From an uncultured Acetatifactor sp. (GTDB lineage Bacteria; Bacillota; Clostridia; Lachnospirales; Lachnospiraceae), in assembly GCA_947644185.1 (NCBI GenBank), contig CANRZC010000112.1:1-7324 (forward strand): DNA of 7,324 bases. Reading direction: 5' to 3'. Under the pieces are notes generated by a model. The model had not been told where the DNA came from, did no database searches, and saw nothing but the letters and a program-made list of their open reading frames with translations. The position numbers were made by a program, and so were the translations under genes. Below are positions 1 through 6,784 of the stretch, in pieces; position 1 is the stretch's first letter, and each line of letters opens with the position of its first letter.

Positions 1-1332
1 CCCCTGTACCTCCTTTAGCTGTTCCCATTGTGTGAAGATGGTGGCATTGGAAAAAGGGGAAAAATCCGGCAGTGAGCCATATACCATATAGGGTCTGTCT
101 GGATGATAAACGCTCAAATAGAGCGGATGAATGGATGTGGCCATGATCATGTCATCAGGTCCCACCTGGCTTTCATAAAACGCTTCATATTCCTGCAGAC
201 CCTTGTCATATTCCAGCTTCAGCTCGGACCGATATTGCAGAACAAAACATAGCATAAACAGTCCACTTACCACTATCCTGATCTTGCGGGAAGAGATTTC
301 TTTCATTCCCAAAGCATACCAGAGCGCCAGGCCGCCAAAACCAAAGAAAATATACCGGCCCATAAAACAGGAAGCAATTCGATAGGATAACAGATATCCT
401 GTCAAGGTGGTCAGTCCCAGGATCCCCATGGCCCATGCCGCGGTATAGTTTTTGCTTTTTTTCATATGCGTTACTGCGTAGTAGCCCAAAAAGATGGTGA
501 GCGCCATGCCCAGATAAACCGTAGACGTAATTGGCTTGAGTGAATCCGAAAACCAGTCTACAAAATAGTCCATCAACGTATACACCGTTGGGGCCAGATG
601 CTCTTCCATGGAATCGATTCTCCCCTGCATTTGCTGATAGAGAATGCGCAGCCACAGGATATAGCAGGCGGATACGGTCAGACCACTTCCCACATACCAT
701 TTTAACAGCGTGTATTTCTTTTGCCTGATGAGCGCCCCAAGCAGGATGAGATACAGGAGAAAGGTTTGTATCATGGAAAAGGTATGGGTGTAGACACTGG
801 CGATACTGCACAGAGTAAACAGAATCCATTTTTTTGGGGAGGAGGCTTTTAGGATATCACAGGCGAGCAGTCCGGTGGCAGTGAAAAAGAACAGTCCCAT
901 GGCATACATTCGGATATTGCCTGCCTGGATACACATACTGGGCATGAGAAGTGAAAAGAACATGAAATATACGGAAGTCTGCTCATCAAAAAGTCGTTTT
1001 ACCGTATATTTTCCCAAAATCAGGTAGGCTGTCGTAAAGAGCAGAGAAAATAGCTTCATGGGCCAAAAGGAATACCCGTCCCCCAGGAAGAAAGTGACAT
1101 GGGTGCATAAGGAATAAAAGGCTTTCACTAAGATATAGTAAAAAGGCGTATGGGCATCCCTGGCAGTAATCTCTACCAGCTCTTTCACCGGGTGAGAAAT
1201 CAGCGCTGCGGTATAGGCTTCATCGTATCCCATATTGTCGGTGACGCAGAAGACACCCCATAGGACGAAGCCTAGAAAAGGAAGGACTCTCCACAAAATG
1301 TGATATATGCTTACTGGATTCTTTTTATTCAT
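1..1332 (-). CDS. GT-C membrane glycosyltransferase (GT39/ArnT-PMT-like), C-terminus cut by window edge
   Basis: The frame is open for 444 codons from ATG at 1332 to the window edge with no stop, so the 3' end lies outside. RBS AGAGG sits about 6 bases before the ATG. The protein is strongly hydrophobic with about 9-10 likely membrane spans. Family signs in order: first span about residues 11-30; an acidic pair D37-E38 in the first outer loop (GYDEAYTA); the loop motif DAHTPFYYILVKAF at 59-72, matching the 'HPPLYY' signature of GT39-like enzymes; NIRMYAMGLFFF at 139-150, matching the 'R-MY' motif; and FMGRYIFF at 323-330, matching the conserved late 'RY' motif. A soluble stretch follows from about residue 365 to the edge. 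GT-C enzymes use lipid-phosphate-linked sugars and act on the outer face of the membrane. The acceptor and donor here are unknown. The gene lies 59 bases downstream of the PF06541 gene in the same direction, probably co-transcribed. Family confidence is good; specific function is not determinable. Confidence 0.85.
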   Translation of the reverse strand, partial: MNKKNPVSIYHILWRVLPFLGFVLWGVFCVTDNMGYDEAYTAALISHPVKELVEITARDAHTPFYYILVKAFYSLCTHVTFFLGDGYSFWPMKLFSLLFTTAYLILGKYTVKRLFDEQTSVYFMFFSLLMPSMCIQAGNIRMYAMGLFFFTATGLLACDILKASSPKKWILFTLCSIASVYTHTFSMIQTFLLYLILLGALIRQKKYTLLKWYVGSGLTVSACYILWLRILYQQMQGRIDSMEEHLAPTVYTLMDYFVDWFSDSLKPITSTVYLGMALTIFLGYYAVTHMKKSKNYTAAWAMGILGLTTLTGYLLSYRIASCFMGRYIFFGFGGLALWYALGMKEISSRKIRIVVSGLFMLCFVLQYRSELKLEYDKGLQEYEAFYESQVGPDDMIMATSIHPLYLSVYHPDRPYMVYGSLPDFSPFSNATIFTQWEQLKEVQG

Positions 1333-1347
1333 TTCATTCCTCTTTTC

Positions 1348-1366
1348 TGCATAGAAGAAATATGCA
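1348..1366. repeat. Short inverted repeat between the PF06541 and glycosyltransferase genes
   Basis: A perfect 6-base inverted repeat, tgcata and tatgca, is separated by 7 bases within the 59-base gap (1333-1391). There is no T-run after it on either strand, so it does not look like an intrinsic terminator. It could be an operator half-site pair, a weak mRNA hairpin just upstream of the glycosyltransferase RBS, or chance in AT-rich sequence. Nothing else is recognisable in this gap. Confidence 0.2.
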
Positions 1367-1391
1367 ATCTATATTGTTTCCCAAATATACC

Positions 1392-2732
1392 TTACTCCAC
1401 CAGCTTTGCGTTGGGATAAATCCGCTCCATGCGCTCATCTGGGAAATGGGTGTCCAGAAAGGCCGTGACAGCGTTTAGGGTCTGATCTTTTCCACTGTCT
1501 GTCTGCCGCTTTGTATACCGGGCCAATGCCATGGAAGACAGGAGCATATTAAATATCATGAACACAATCATACAATTGCAAAGTATTTTCCCGCCCTGCA
1601 GGGGAAGCTTTTCAATCAGGTCAGACAGCTTGGGATAGATGAGCTTAAGCCATACCACAGCTGCAATGCCCCAGAAGAAGCAGTACAGCAAATTGATACG
1701 GCCTCCCAGGTTGAAGGCGAAGCCGCTGTAGTCCCAGAACACCGTGCCGAAGACCAATTCTGTGAACACACTGCAGACATACTCGTAGGCGCCACCCAGC
1801 AAAGTGCCTGCCAGGAAAATATGCCGGTCGCTTTTGTCTCGGTAGCGGTAGAGAAAAAGGGTCAAAAGCGCACAGCCCAAGCCCCAGACAATGCTGAAGG
1901 GGCCGTACACTACGCTGCTGCGGCTCATAAGCACACCTGTGGTCAAGAGGCAAAAAATAGTCTCTGTGATATCTCCCAGAAAGGCGCCGATGAAGAAGAG
2001 AGCCACCAGCTTATAGAAGCTGCAGCCCTGGGCGAAGACTTTTGGCTCTGCTTTCGCTTTTTCCGATTTCTCCTTGAGATCCTTTGCAATAGCATCTGGA
2101 CTGATAGAGGGGAAGGAGCGCTGCATACGCTTTTGCACACCTACCGTAAGGCGGTTCTCTAAAAGCTTAGAGGTTTGCTGCATCCCCTCCGAGAGCTGGG
2201 ACAAGCGCTTTGCAGTGACCTTCATGCCCAGAACAGCCATGGCGGTAGTGATGAAGTCCACGGCTAGCAGGCCTACTGCCGCCCATTGTATCACCAGGGT
2301 GGGCAGAGGGGGAATCCTTCGCAGCAGATTACACAGCACAGGATTGAGAAAACCCACGGTGGCCACGGCAGACAGACCCCACAATAGGGAATATCTGGCA
2401 CAGACATAACCGCTCAGGTTGTATTTGATAGCAGAATAGTCCCACAGCTTTTTATGGAAAATCTTTTCCATGAGCATGCCGGTGGTATATTCCACTATAC
2501 TGGCCAGCAGCAAACCGCCCAGAAAGAGAAAGAATGGACGATTGACTAGCTCCGGCAGAAAGATAGCGAAGAGTACAGCACTGAAGCCGTATATGGTACA
2601 GTAAGGGCTGTTCACAAAGCCACGGTTCACAAATTTTCTGCGGCTGATGGCGGCATAGCACACCTCCATACACCAGCCTGCGAATGAATAGATAAAAAAT
2701 AACCAGACCAAATCTGTCAAATGATATTCCAT
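1392..2732 (-). CDS. Two-repeat PF06541-type membrane protein (annotated in databases as putative ABC transporter permease)
   Basis: This 446-residue polytopic membrane protein carries two copies of the same module. Copy 1 (about residues 10-120) has FFIYSFAGWCMEV, NSPYCTIYGF, an E at 81 (VEYTTG), LWDYSAIKYNLSGYV (97-110) and LLWG. Copy 2 (about 243-360) has FFIGAFLGDITETI, SVVYGPFSIVWG, YEYVCSVFTE (316-325), FWDYSGFAFNLGGRI (332-346) and CFFWG. The shared Glu-Tyr, WDYS, NL-G and aromatic-WG elements are diagnostic of PF06541. That family is labelled 'putative ABC transporter permease' in databases, with no demonstrated transport role and no ATPase gene nearby here. A charged, soluble, helix-prone linker (about 171-238, rich in K/E/Q) separates the copies, and a short charged tail follows residue 404. 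The start at 2732 is backed by TAAGGAAAA about 10 bases upstream. It leads the unit containing the GT-C enzyme, which suggests an envelope role (inference). Confidence 0.85.
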   Translation of the reverse strand: MEYHLTDLVWLFFIYSFAGWCMEVCYAAISRRKFVNRGFVNSPYCTIYGFSAVLFAIFLPELVNRPFFLFLGGLLLASIVEYTTGMLMEKIFHKKLWDYSAIKYNLSGYVCARYSLLWGLSAVATVGFLNPVLCNLLRRIPPLPTLVIQWAAVGLLAVDFITTAMAVLGMKVTAKRLSQLSEGMQQTSKLLENRLTVGVQKRMQRSFPSISPDAIAKDLKEKSEKAKAEPKVFAQGCSFYKLVALFFIGAFLGDITETIFCLLTTGVLMSRSSVVYGPFSIVWGLGCALLTLFLYRYRDKSDRHIFLAGTLLGGAYEYVCSVFTELVFGTVFWDYSGFAFNLGGRINLLYCFFWGIAAVVWLKLIYPKLSDLIEKLPLQGGKILCNCMIVFMIFNMLLSSMALARYTKRQTDSGKDQTLNAVTAFLDTHFPDERMERIYPNAKLVE

Positions 2733-2771
2733 ACGTATCTTTTTCCTTACCCCAGGTATTCTTCGCCTTAT

Positions 2772-2780
2772 ATTTTACCA
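2772..2780 (-). promoter_or_regulatory. Extended -10 promoter for the leftward PF06541/glycosyltransferase unit
   Basis: Read on the minus strand the site is TGG-TAAAAT, an extended -10 (TGN plus a 5/6 match to TATAAT). No good -35 lies 17 bases upstream, which is acceptable for extended -10 promoters. The predicted start of transcription near 2764 gives a leader of about 30 bases ending with the TAAGGAAAA ribosome site. This is a pattern match only. Confidence 0.45.
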
Positions 2781-2835
2781 TATATCCCTGAATTTTGACA
2801 GATATAAATGCATCAAAAGGAAGCAAATGGGTATG

Positions 2836-2865
2836 TTGACAATCCATGGATTTTTGGTATATGAT
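2836..2865 (+). promoter_or_regulatory. Sigma-A promoter for the F5/8C - HAM1-like unit
   Basis: A perfect -35 TTGACA (2836-2841) is followed after 18 bases by TATGAT (2860-2865, 5/6 to TATAAT). TATATG at 2858-2863 with a 16-base spacer is an alternative reading. The expected transcript starts near 2872 and has a leader of about 57 bases, with no evident hairpin or riboswitch, before the AGGAGG site at 2913-2918. The 196-base divergent gap 2733-2928 otherwise holds only AT-rich sequence. Confidence 0.65.
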
Positions 2866-2928
2866 AAACTTGTCTTTTAACAGTGAATGGGAACAGAAAA
2901 TAGATAGGTATAAGGAGGGCGGTAGGAA

Positions 2929-3720
2929 ATGGCTATATTATCCTTAAAGGTAATGGACAAAAATGGCAATACAATCTGCGTCAGCAGCGGAGAAGATTTT
3001 GTAGATCTGGTGTGCATGAGGGCCTATGAGGAGGGAGACAGGATTATACTGGAGACCTCTCTGAAGGATATCTACATCAATTGGCAGGTGGATGATGCGC
3101 TGGGGGCTGCTTTCCTGTATCTGACAGACAATGCCTCCTATGAAATCCCCTTTGGAGAGAAGCGGATCAGCTTATCACCGAAAGTGTTCTCTGGGGATAG
3201 GCACTATCTCTATGCGGAAATTGCAAGGCAGGATGAGATAGAGGCATACCGCAATCTGGCTCTGAATCCTGCGGATCAGCATAGGGAGGTGACCTGCTTT
3301 CCCCATGCCACAGCCAATGTGGAGACCAGGGGAGAGTCTGTATTTGCCGCAAAAAACGCCATAGATGGTGTGCGGGCAAATCTGTCCCACGGGGCCTGGC
3401 CCTATCAGTCCTGGGGGATCAACCGGCAGGATGATGCCACAATGCGGGTGGACTTTGGCAGGAAAATTCGCACAGATAAGGTAGTGCTCTACACCAGATC
3501 GGATTTTCCCCATGACAACTGGTGGACCCAGGTGACACTGCGCTTCTCAGACGGCTCCAGCCAGGAGTTCCCGCTGGAAAAGTCTGTGCGGGGACATGTG
3601 CTTACCTTCCCGGAAAAAGAGATTACATGGATAGAATTGTGCAATTTGATCAAGGCAGAGGACCCTTCGCCGTTCCCTGCGCTGACACAGATTGAGGTGT
3701 ACGGGTGGAATGTGCTGTAG
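2929..3720 (+). CDS. Soluble protein with C-terminal F5/8 type C (discoidin, CBM32-like) domain
   Basis: This 263-residue protein has no signal peptide, lipobox or membrane span, so it is predicted cytosolic. The N-terminal part (about 1-100) is mixed beta-type sequence with no family I recognise; it may be a small beta-sandwich preceding the binding domain. The C-terminal part (about 108-261) fits the F5/8C jelly-roll: entry motif RNLALNPA (108-115), AAKNAIDG (140-147), an aromatic patch HGAWPYQSWG (154-163), VDFGRKIRTDKVVLYTR (174-190) as the core strand pair, DNWWTQVTLRFSDGS (196-210), and the exit motif LTQIEVYG (252-259). Members usually bind sugars or glycans, but most are exported, so an intracellular copy is unusual. 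AGGAGG at 2913-2918 lies 10 bases before the ATG. The HAM1-like gene follows, with a 36-base gap from this stop to the start I chose. I infer carbohydrate or glycoconjugate binding; no catalytic module is visible. Confidence 0.8.
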   Translation: MAILSLKVMDKNGNTICVSSGEDFVDLVCMRAYEEGDRIILETSLKDIYINWQVDDALGAAFLYLTDNASYEIPFGEKRISLSPKVFSGDRHYLYAEIARQDEIEAYRNLALNPADQHREVTCFPHATANVETRGESVFAAKNAIDGVRANLSHGAWPYQSWGINRQDDATMRVDFGRKIRTDKVVLYTRSDFPHDNWWTQVTLRFSDGSSQEFPLEKSVRGHVLTFPEKEITWIELCNLIKAEDPSPFPALTQIEVYGWNVL

Positions 3721-3743
3721 GAAAGCGGCATTCCAGGGATGGG

Positions 3744-3749
3744 AAGGGA
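3744..3749 (+). promoter_or_regulatory. Ribosome binding site that decides the HAM1-like start
   Basis: aaggga at 3744-3749 lies 7 bases before ATG 3757 (10 before ATG 3760). The upstream in-frame ATG at 3739 would include this purine tract inside the coding region and has only a weak site before it, so 3757 is preferred. Confidence 0.5.
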
Positions 3750-3756
3750 ATCAATT

Positions 3757-4401
3757 ATGATGGAAGTACAGAATACGGATAGGAAAAGGATACTATACGG
3801 AACGGGAAATGCTGCTAAGCTGCAGGCAATGCGACGGAGACTTTCACAATTGGAGCTAGAGATTCTGGGTTTAAATGATATGAAGGAAAAGCCCCCTGCT
3901 GTGCCGGAGGACGGCAGCACACCTTTGGAAAATGCCAGACAGAAAGCCCTGGCCTATTACGATTTTTACAAAATGCCAGTTTTTTCCTGCGATTCCGGGC
4001 TGTATTTTGAGGGGCTGCCAGAGGAGCTCCAGCCCGGTGTCCATGTGCGGACTGTGGGAGGCAAATATCTGACAGATGAGGAGATGCTGGCCTACTATAG
4101 CGGCCTGGCAAAAAAGTACGGGGACCTGCGGGCCAGATACCGGAATGGGGTGTGCCTGGTGATGGGCGACGGCCAGATATACGAATCCATGGGAGATGAG
4201 CTTGCCAGTGAGATGTTTCTGCTCACCTCAGTGCCCTGGGCCAAAGTGCGACAGAAAGGCTTCCCGCTGGACAGCCTTTCTGTGAACATGCAGACAGGAA
4301 AATATTTCTATGAGATGGACCAGGGGCAGACAGATCAACTGGCTGTCCAAGACGGATTTCTGAACTTTTTCCGACAGGCCTTTGGCGGCTATGGCTTTTG
4401 A
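3757..4401 (+). CDS. Divergent HAM1/RdgB-like non-canonical purine NTP pyrophosphatase
   Basis: The 214-residue protein (from ATG 3757; 220 from ATG 3739) is close to the family's usual 190-210. Visible family motifs: the nucleotide-binding start YGTGNAAK (14-21), EDGSTPLENARQKAL (51-65, matching 'E-G-T--ENA--KA') and CDSGL (78-82). Canonical enzymes hydrolyse ITP, dITP or XTP to the monophosphate and pyrophosphate and keep damaged purines out of DNA and RNA. Departures: the first Asp of DDSGL is Cys78, although Asp79 is kept; the region after it is LQPGVHVRTVGG rather than a canonical PG-SAR; and neither FGYDPIF nor the C-terminal SHR is present, GFPLDSLSVN (about 168-177) standing near the former. 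The fold assignment is good. Activity on ITP/XTP is uncertain, and a changed substrate is possible. It is probably co-transcribed with the F5/8C gene. Its last 13 bases overlap the convergent phosphodiesterase gene. Confidence 0.8.
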   Translation: MMEVQNTDRKRILYGTGNAAKLQAMRRRLSQLELEILGLNDMKEKPPAVPEDGSTPLENARQKALAYYDFYKMPVFSCDSGLYFEGLPEELQPGVHVRTVGGKYLTDEEMLAYYSGLAKKYGDLRARYRNGVCLVMGDGQIYESMGDELASEMFLLTSVPWAKVRQKGFPLDSLSVNMQTGKYFYEMDQGQTDQLAVQDGFLNFFRQAFGGYGF

Positions 4402-5243
4402 AACAAGATTTCTGCCTGGGGCAAAAACCCCTCAAAAATAGGCATCACACCTTGCCGCTCTAAACTCTCTAAGATTTCCTGGCTGCGGATGGTCCAGCCC
4501 ACCTCGTGGACCCCATAGAGGTGTTTCATCAGCCGCAGGCTGGGGCAGGAGCGATCTATGTAGTTGTAAGCGATAAAGTCAGGGCGGGTGAGAAAAGAGG
4601 TCAATAACAGGGTCAGTATGGCGCGCACAGGCCAGGTAAGGGCACCGGCGTCATTGGTGCGCAGAAAGTTTTCCGAGAGCTGCCCCCGGATGACAGACGG
4701 GTAGTGCTTTCTCAGGTGCAGCAGAGCAGCCGGGTGAAAAGACTCAATACAGTAGGCACCGTCCCATCCCTGCAAAAGTGCCATCACGGCATCTGTCAAG
4801 GCGGCCGCATTGCCGTGCTCCACCTTCAGCTCAATGATGAGGGGTGTCTCTCCCTCAAACAGTGCCAGAACCTCTGGAAGCAGTGGGATGGTTTCCCCGC
4901 TGCCCAACAAGGGATAATCCTTTAAATCCTTTGCGGTCAGATTCTCAATTATTGCACTTTTGCCGCAGACTCGCTGCAGGTCGCTGTCGTGAACCACTGC
5001 CAGTTGCCCGTCTGCCATCAGGTGCACGTCCAGCTCTGCGCCGAAGCCTTTTTCAATGGCTTTCCGAAAGGCTGTCATGGAGTTCTCCGGGATATTCTGG
5101 GAGCTGTCGTGGAGTCCGCGATGAGCGTATCTTATATTTGTAAATTTCTCCCAGCCAGCCTGATGCCGCCTGGGCAGCAGCATCAGGCACCAGAGCACAA
5201 CTATGATAAGTATAGTCAGTAGTATCGGAAACAAAATGGTCAT
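4389..5243 (-). CDS. Membrane-anchored glycerophosphodiester phosphodiesterase (GDPD family)
   Basis: The 284-residue protein cleaves glycerophosphodiesters to glycerol-3-phosphate and an alcohol (family role). One N-terminal span (about residues 2-24) followed by PRRH predicts an anchor. The catalytic set is intact: His41 in YAHRG, Glu53 in PENS, Glu70 and Asp72 in AELDVHL, His85 in VVHDS, and a Glu in LIIELK. Later blocks include IESFHPAALLHLRK and the late VGWTIRS strand, where the family usually has W-T-N. The start at 5243 is chosen over the upstream in-frame ATG at 5333 because AAGGAAG stands 10 bases before it, the membrane span begins directly after it, and the longer version would run 71 bases into the MFS gene. 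The gap to the MFS stop is 19 bases, so the two are almost certainly translated from one mRNA. Size and organisation suit lipid-headgroup or teichoic-acid-related glycerophosphate turnover (inference). Confidence 0.92.
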   Translation of the reverse strand: MTILFPILLTILIIVVLWCLMLLPRRHQAGWEKFTNIRYAHRGLHDSSQNIPENSMTAFRKAIEKGFGAELDVHLMADGQLAVVHDSDLQRVCGKSAIIENLTAKDLKDYPLLGSGETIPLLPEVLALFEGETPLIIELKVEHGNAAALTDAVMALLQGWDGAYCIESFHPAALLHLRKHYPSVIRGQLSENFLRTNDAGALTWPVRAILTLLLTSFLTRPDFIAYNYIDRSCPSLRLMKHLYGVHEVGWTIRSQEILESLERQGVMPIFEGFLPQAEILFQKP

Positions 5244-5253
5244 TGTAAATCTT

Positions 5254-5260
5254 CTTCCTT
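5254..5260 (-). promoter_or_regulatory. Ribosome binding site for the GDPD gene
   Basis: On the minus strand AAGGAAG lies 10 bases before the ATG at 5243, in the short gap after the MFS stop codon. It supports the shorter 284-residue start. Confidence 0.6.
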
Positions 5261-5262
5261 TC

Positions 5263-6606
5263 TCAGTCATCCATATTCTCAAAAGCCGACAGTCCCTTCT
5301 TTGCCACTGCCTTGCTGTCCCCATGGCGAACAAAGCACATGGTGAGGAAGCTCAAGGCCACGAAGAAAGCGGCATAGGGGAAGAGAATCTGATAGCTGAT
5401 GCTCTTCATCAGGGTACCTGCTACCAGGGGCGTGATGACCTGGGCCAGCATAGAGGCTGTATAATAATATCCAGTGAATTTTCCCACGTCGCTGCCCCGA
5501 CACATTTCCACCACCATGGGCAGGGAGTTCACATTGATGGCTGCCCAGGCCAGTCCTACCAGTGCGAAAGCCACAAACATAATGGCATTGATGGAGGAAA
5601 ACAGAGTGGTCAGGAAGAACCCGGCCAGGAAACAGGAGGCCAGTAGGATAATGCCAGCCTGTATCGTCTTCTTCCGGCCCACCTTGGAGGCCACAATACC
5701 GATGGGAATGTAGGAGACGATGGCTCCCGCTGTGGCTACCAGCAGGCAGGTGGAGGCGCCACCCAACCCTTCCCCCATAACCTGGGATACATAGGTAGTA
5801 AACCAGGTAGTGACACCATTGTACCCGATGTACCACAGGGAGATAGAGGCCAGGAGAAAGCCGAGACTACGTTTTACTGGTGTAGGAAGGGCTTCTTTGC
5901 CGCTGCTACTCACCTCAGCCAAGTTCCACTCAGGGTGCTGCTGTTCCAGCGCTTGGGTTTCAGCAGCCAGGGCAGGCTCTCTGATGGTGAGGAGCAGGAC
6001 CAGCACTGCCACCACCATGATGGCTGACACTACGATGAACAGAGGCTGATAGTTCACATGGTCCAGAGCAGCCACCTTGGAGGTGGGGTAGAGAATTGCA
6101 GCCACTGCCAGATAGAGCACACCACCTACGGCACCCATCAGATTGATGATGGCATTGGCCTTGCTGCGCAGGGGCTTTGCGGTTACATCAGGCATCAGCG
6201 CAACCGCAGGGGAGCGATAGGTTCCCATGGCGATAAGGAGCCCTCCCAGTACAATGACAAAGGTCACAAGCTTAAAGGGAGCAGCCTGCCTGGCGTAACT
6301 GTTGTCCAGGATGGGCAGCAGATTCATCAGGATGATGGCTGCTGCGGTGCCAGCCATAATGTAGGGAGTGCGGCGGCCCAGCTTTGAATGGGTCTTGTCC
6401 GACAGTCCGCCAAAGAAAGGCAGCAGGAACAGAGCCAGGATATTGTCCATGGCCATGATAATGCCTGTCAGGGATTCATCCATGCCGAAGGTCTCCCGCA
6501 AAATTAATGGCACTACGCTGTCATACATCTGCCAGAAGGCGCAGATGGACAGGAATGCCAGACCTACCAGGATGGTTCGCTTGTTGTTCAGCTTTAACTC
6601 ATTCAT
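5263..6606 (-). CDS. MFS transporter, SLC45/sugar-cation-symporter-like
   Basis: This 447-residue integral membrane protein fits the usual 12-span MFS size. The loop 2-3 motif A is clear, GGLSDKTHSKLGRRTP (66-81), with its second-half echo GIVASKVGRKKT (303-314). The segment YRSPAVALMPDVTAKPLRSKA (130-150) with NAIINLMGAVGG (151-162) is characteristic of the SLC45/GPH-like MFS branch, whose studied members carry disaccharides with protons or cations. A charged, soluble central loop (about 207-247) joins the two six-span halves. There is no signal peptide, as expected. The start at 6606 is backed by TGAGGAAAA about 7 bases upstream. It is followed after 19 bases by the GDPD gene and is the first gene of that unit. 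The substrate is unknown: a sugar is the family guess, and a glycerophospho-compound is possible from context. Confidence 0.9.
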   Translation of the reverse strand: MNELKLNNKRTILVGLAFLSICAFWQMYDSVVPLILRETFGMDESLTGIIMAMDNILALFLLPFFGGLSDKTHSKLGRRTPYIMAGTAAAIILMNLLPILDNSYARQAAPFKLVTFVIVLGGLLIAMGTYRSPAVALMPDVTAKPLRSKANAIINLMGAVGGVLYLAVAAILYPTSKVAALDHVNYQPLFIVVSAIMVVAVLVLLLTIREPALAAETQALEQQHPEWNLAEVSSSGKEALPTPVKRSLGFLLASISLWYIGYNGVTTWFTTYVSQVMGEGLGGASTCLLVATAGAIVSYIPIGIVASKVGRKKTIQAGIILLASCFLAGFFLTTLFSSINAIMFVAFALVGLAWAAINVNSLPMVVEMCRGSDVGKFTGYYYTASMLAQVITPLVAGTLMKSISYQILFPYAAFFVALSFLTMCFVRHGDSKAVAKKGLSAFENMDD

Positions 6607-6687
6607 TTGTTTTCCTCATTTTTTTGTTGGATGTGATTTTGCAGGAGACTGCCATGTCCTTGCTATCACGTTGCTGTAGACGGTGTC

Positions 6688-6716
6688 ATTTTATCATAGG
6701 AAGAGATTCTTTGCAA
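6688..6716 (-). promoter_or_regulatory. Promoter for the MFS-GDPD unit
   Basis: On the minus strand TTGCAA (-35, 4/6) is followed by 17 bases and TAAAAT (-10, 5/6, at 6688-6693) with an upstream TGA, giving an extended -10. Predicted transcription starts near 6681, leaving a leader of about 75 bases without a clear hairpin. Confidence 0.5.
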
Positions 6717-6736
6717 TAGGCGCAGGACTGGAAAAA

Positions 6737-6745
6737 TGGTATAAT
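6737..6745 (+). promoter_or_regulatory. Extended -10 promoter for the 68-residue protein gene
   Basis: TGG followed by a perfect TATAAT (6740-6745) forms a consensus extended -10. No -35 is well placed; TTGCAA at 6711-6716 is 23 bases away, too far. Transcription is expected near 6752, about 33 bases before the ATG. The divergent gap 6607-6784 contains the two promoters and nothing else I can name. Confidence 0.6.
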
Positions 6746-6784
6746 ATACGAACAGACTAAATTATAGAAGGGAAGGAAACAAAA

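Noticed and set aside
206..829. 207-residue open frame on the minus strand
   Set aside because: It is a shadow frame of the GT-C glycosyltransferase, which is open in another frame over the whole of 1-1332 and shows family motifs.
2795..2800. Second TTGACA on the plus strand
   Set aside because: No -10-like hexamer stands 16-18 bases downstream. The TTGACA at 2836 has one.
2733..2928. Possible riboswitch or small RNA in the divergent gap
   Set aside because: I saw only AT-rich promoter sequence and a short leader, with no conserved aptamer-like structure or terminator.
3489..3920. 143-residue open frame on the minus strand
   Set aside because: It is antisense across two well-supported genes with no ribosome site or recognisable domain.
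4418..4431. GGGG/CCCC hairpin as a terminator for the convergent units
   Set aside because: The stem is only 4 base pairs with no T-run on either strand, and it lies inside the GDPD coding sequence.
5244..5333. Longer start for the GDPD gene at 5333
   Set aside because: It would overlap the MFS gene by 71 bases and add an Arg-rich stretch ahead of the membrane anchor. The ATG at 5243 has a good ribosome site.
5203..5646. 147-residue open frame on the plus strand
   Set aside because: It is antisense to the MFS gene with no ribosome site, and its composition (Gly/His/Gln-rich) is typical of antisense reading.
5279..5836. 185-residue open frame on the minus strand
   Set aside because: It lies wholly within the MFS gene in another frame and has low-complexity His/Gly/Ser composition with no domain.
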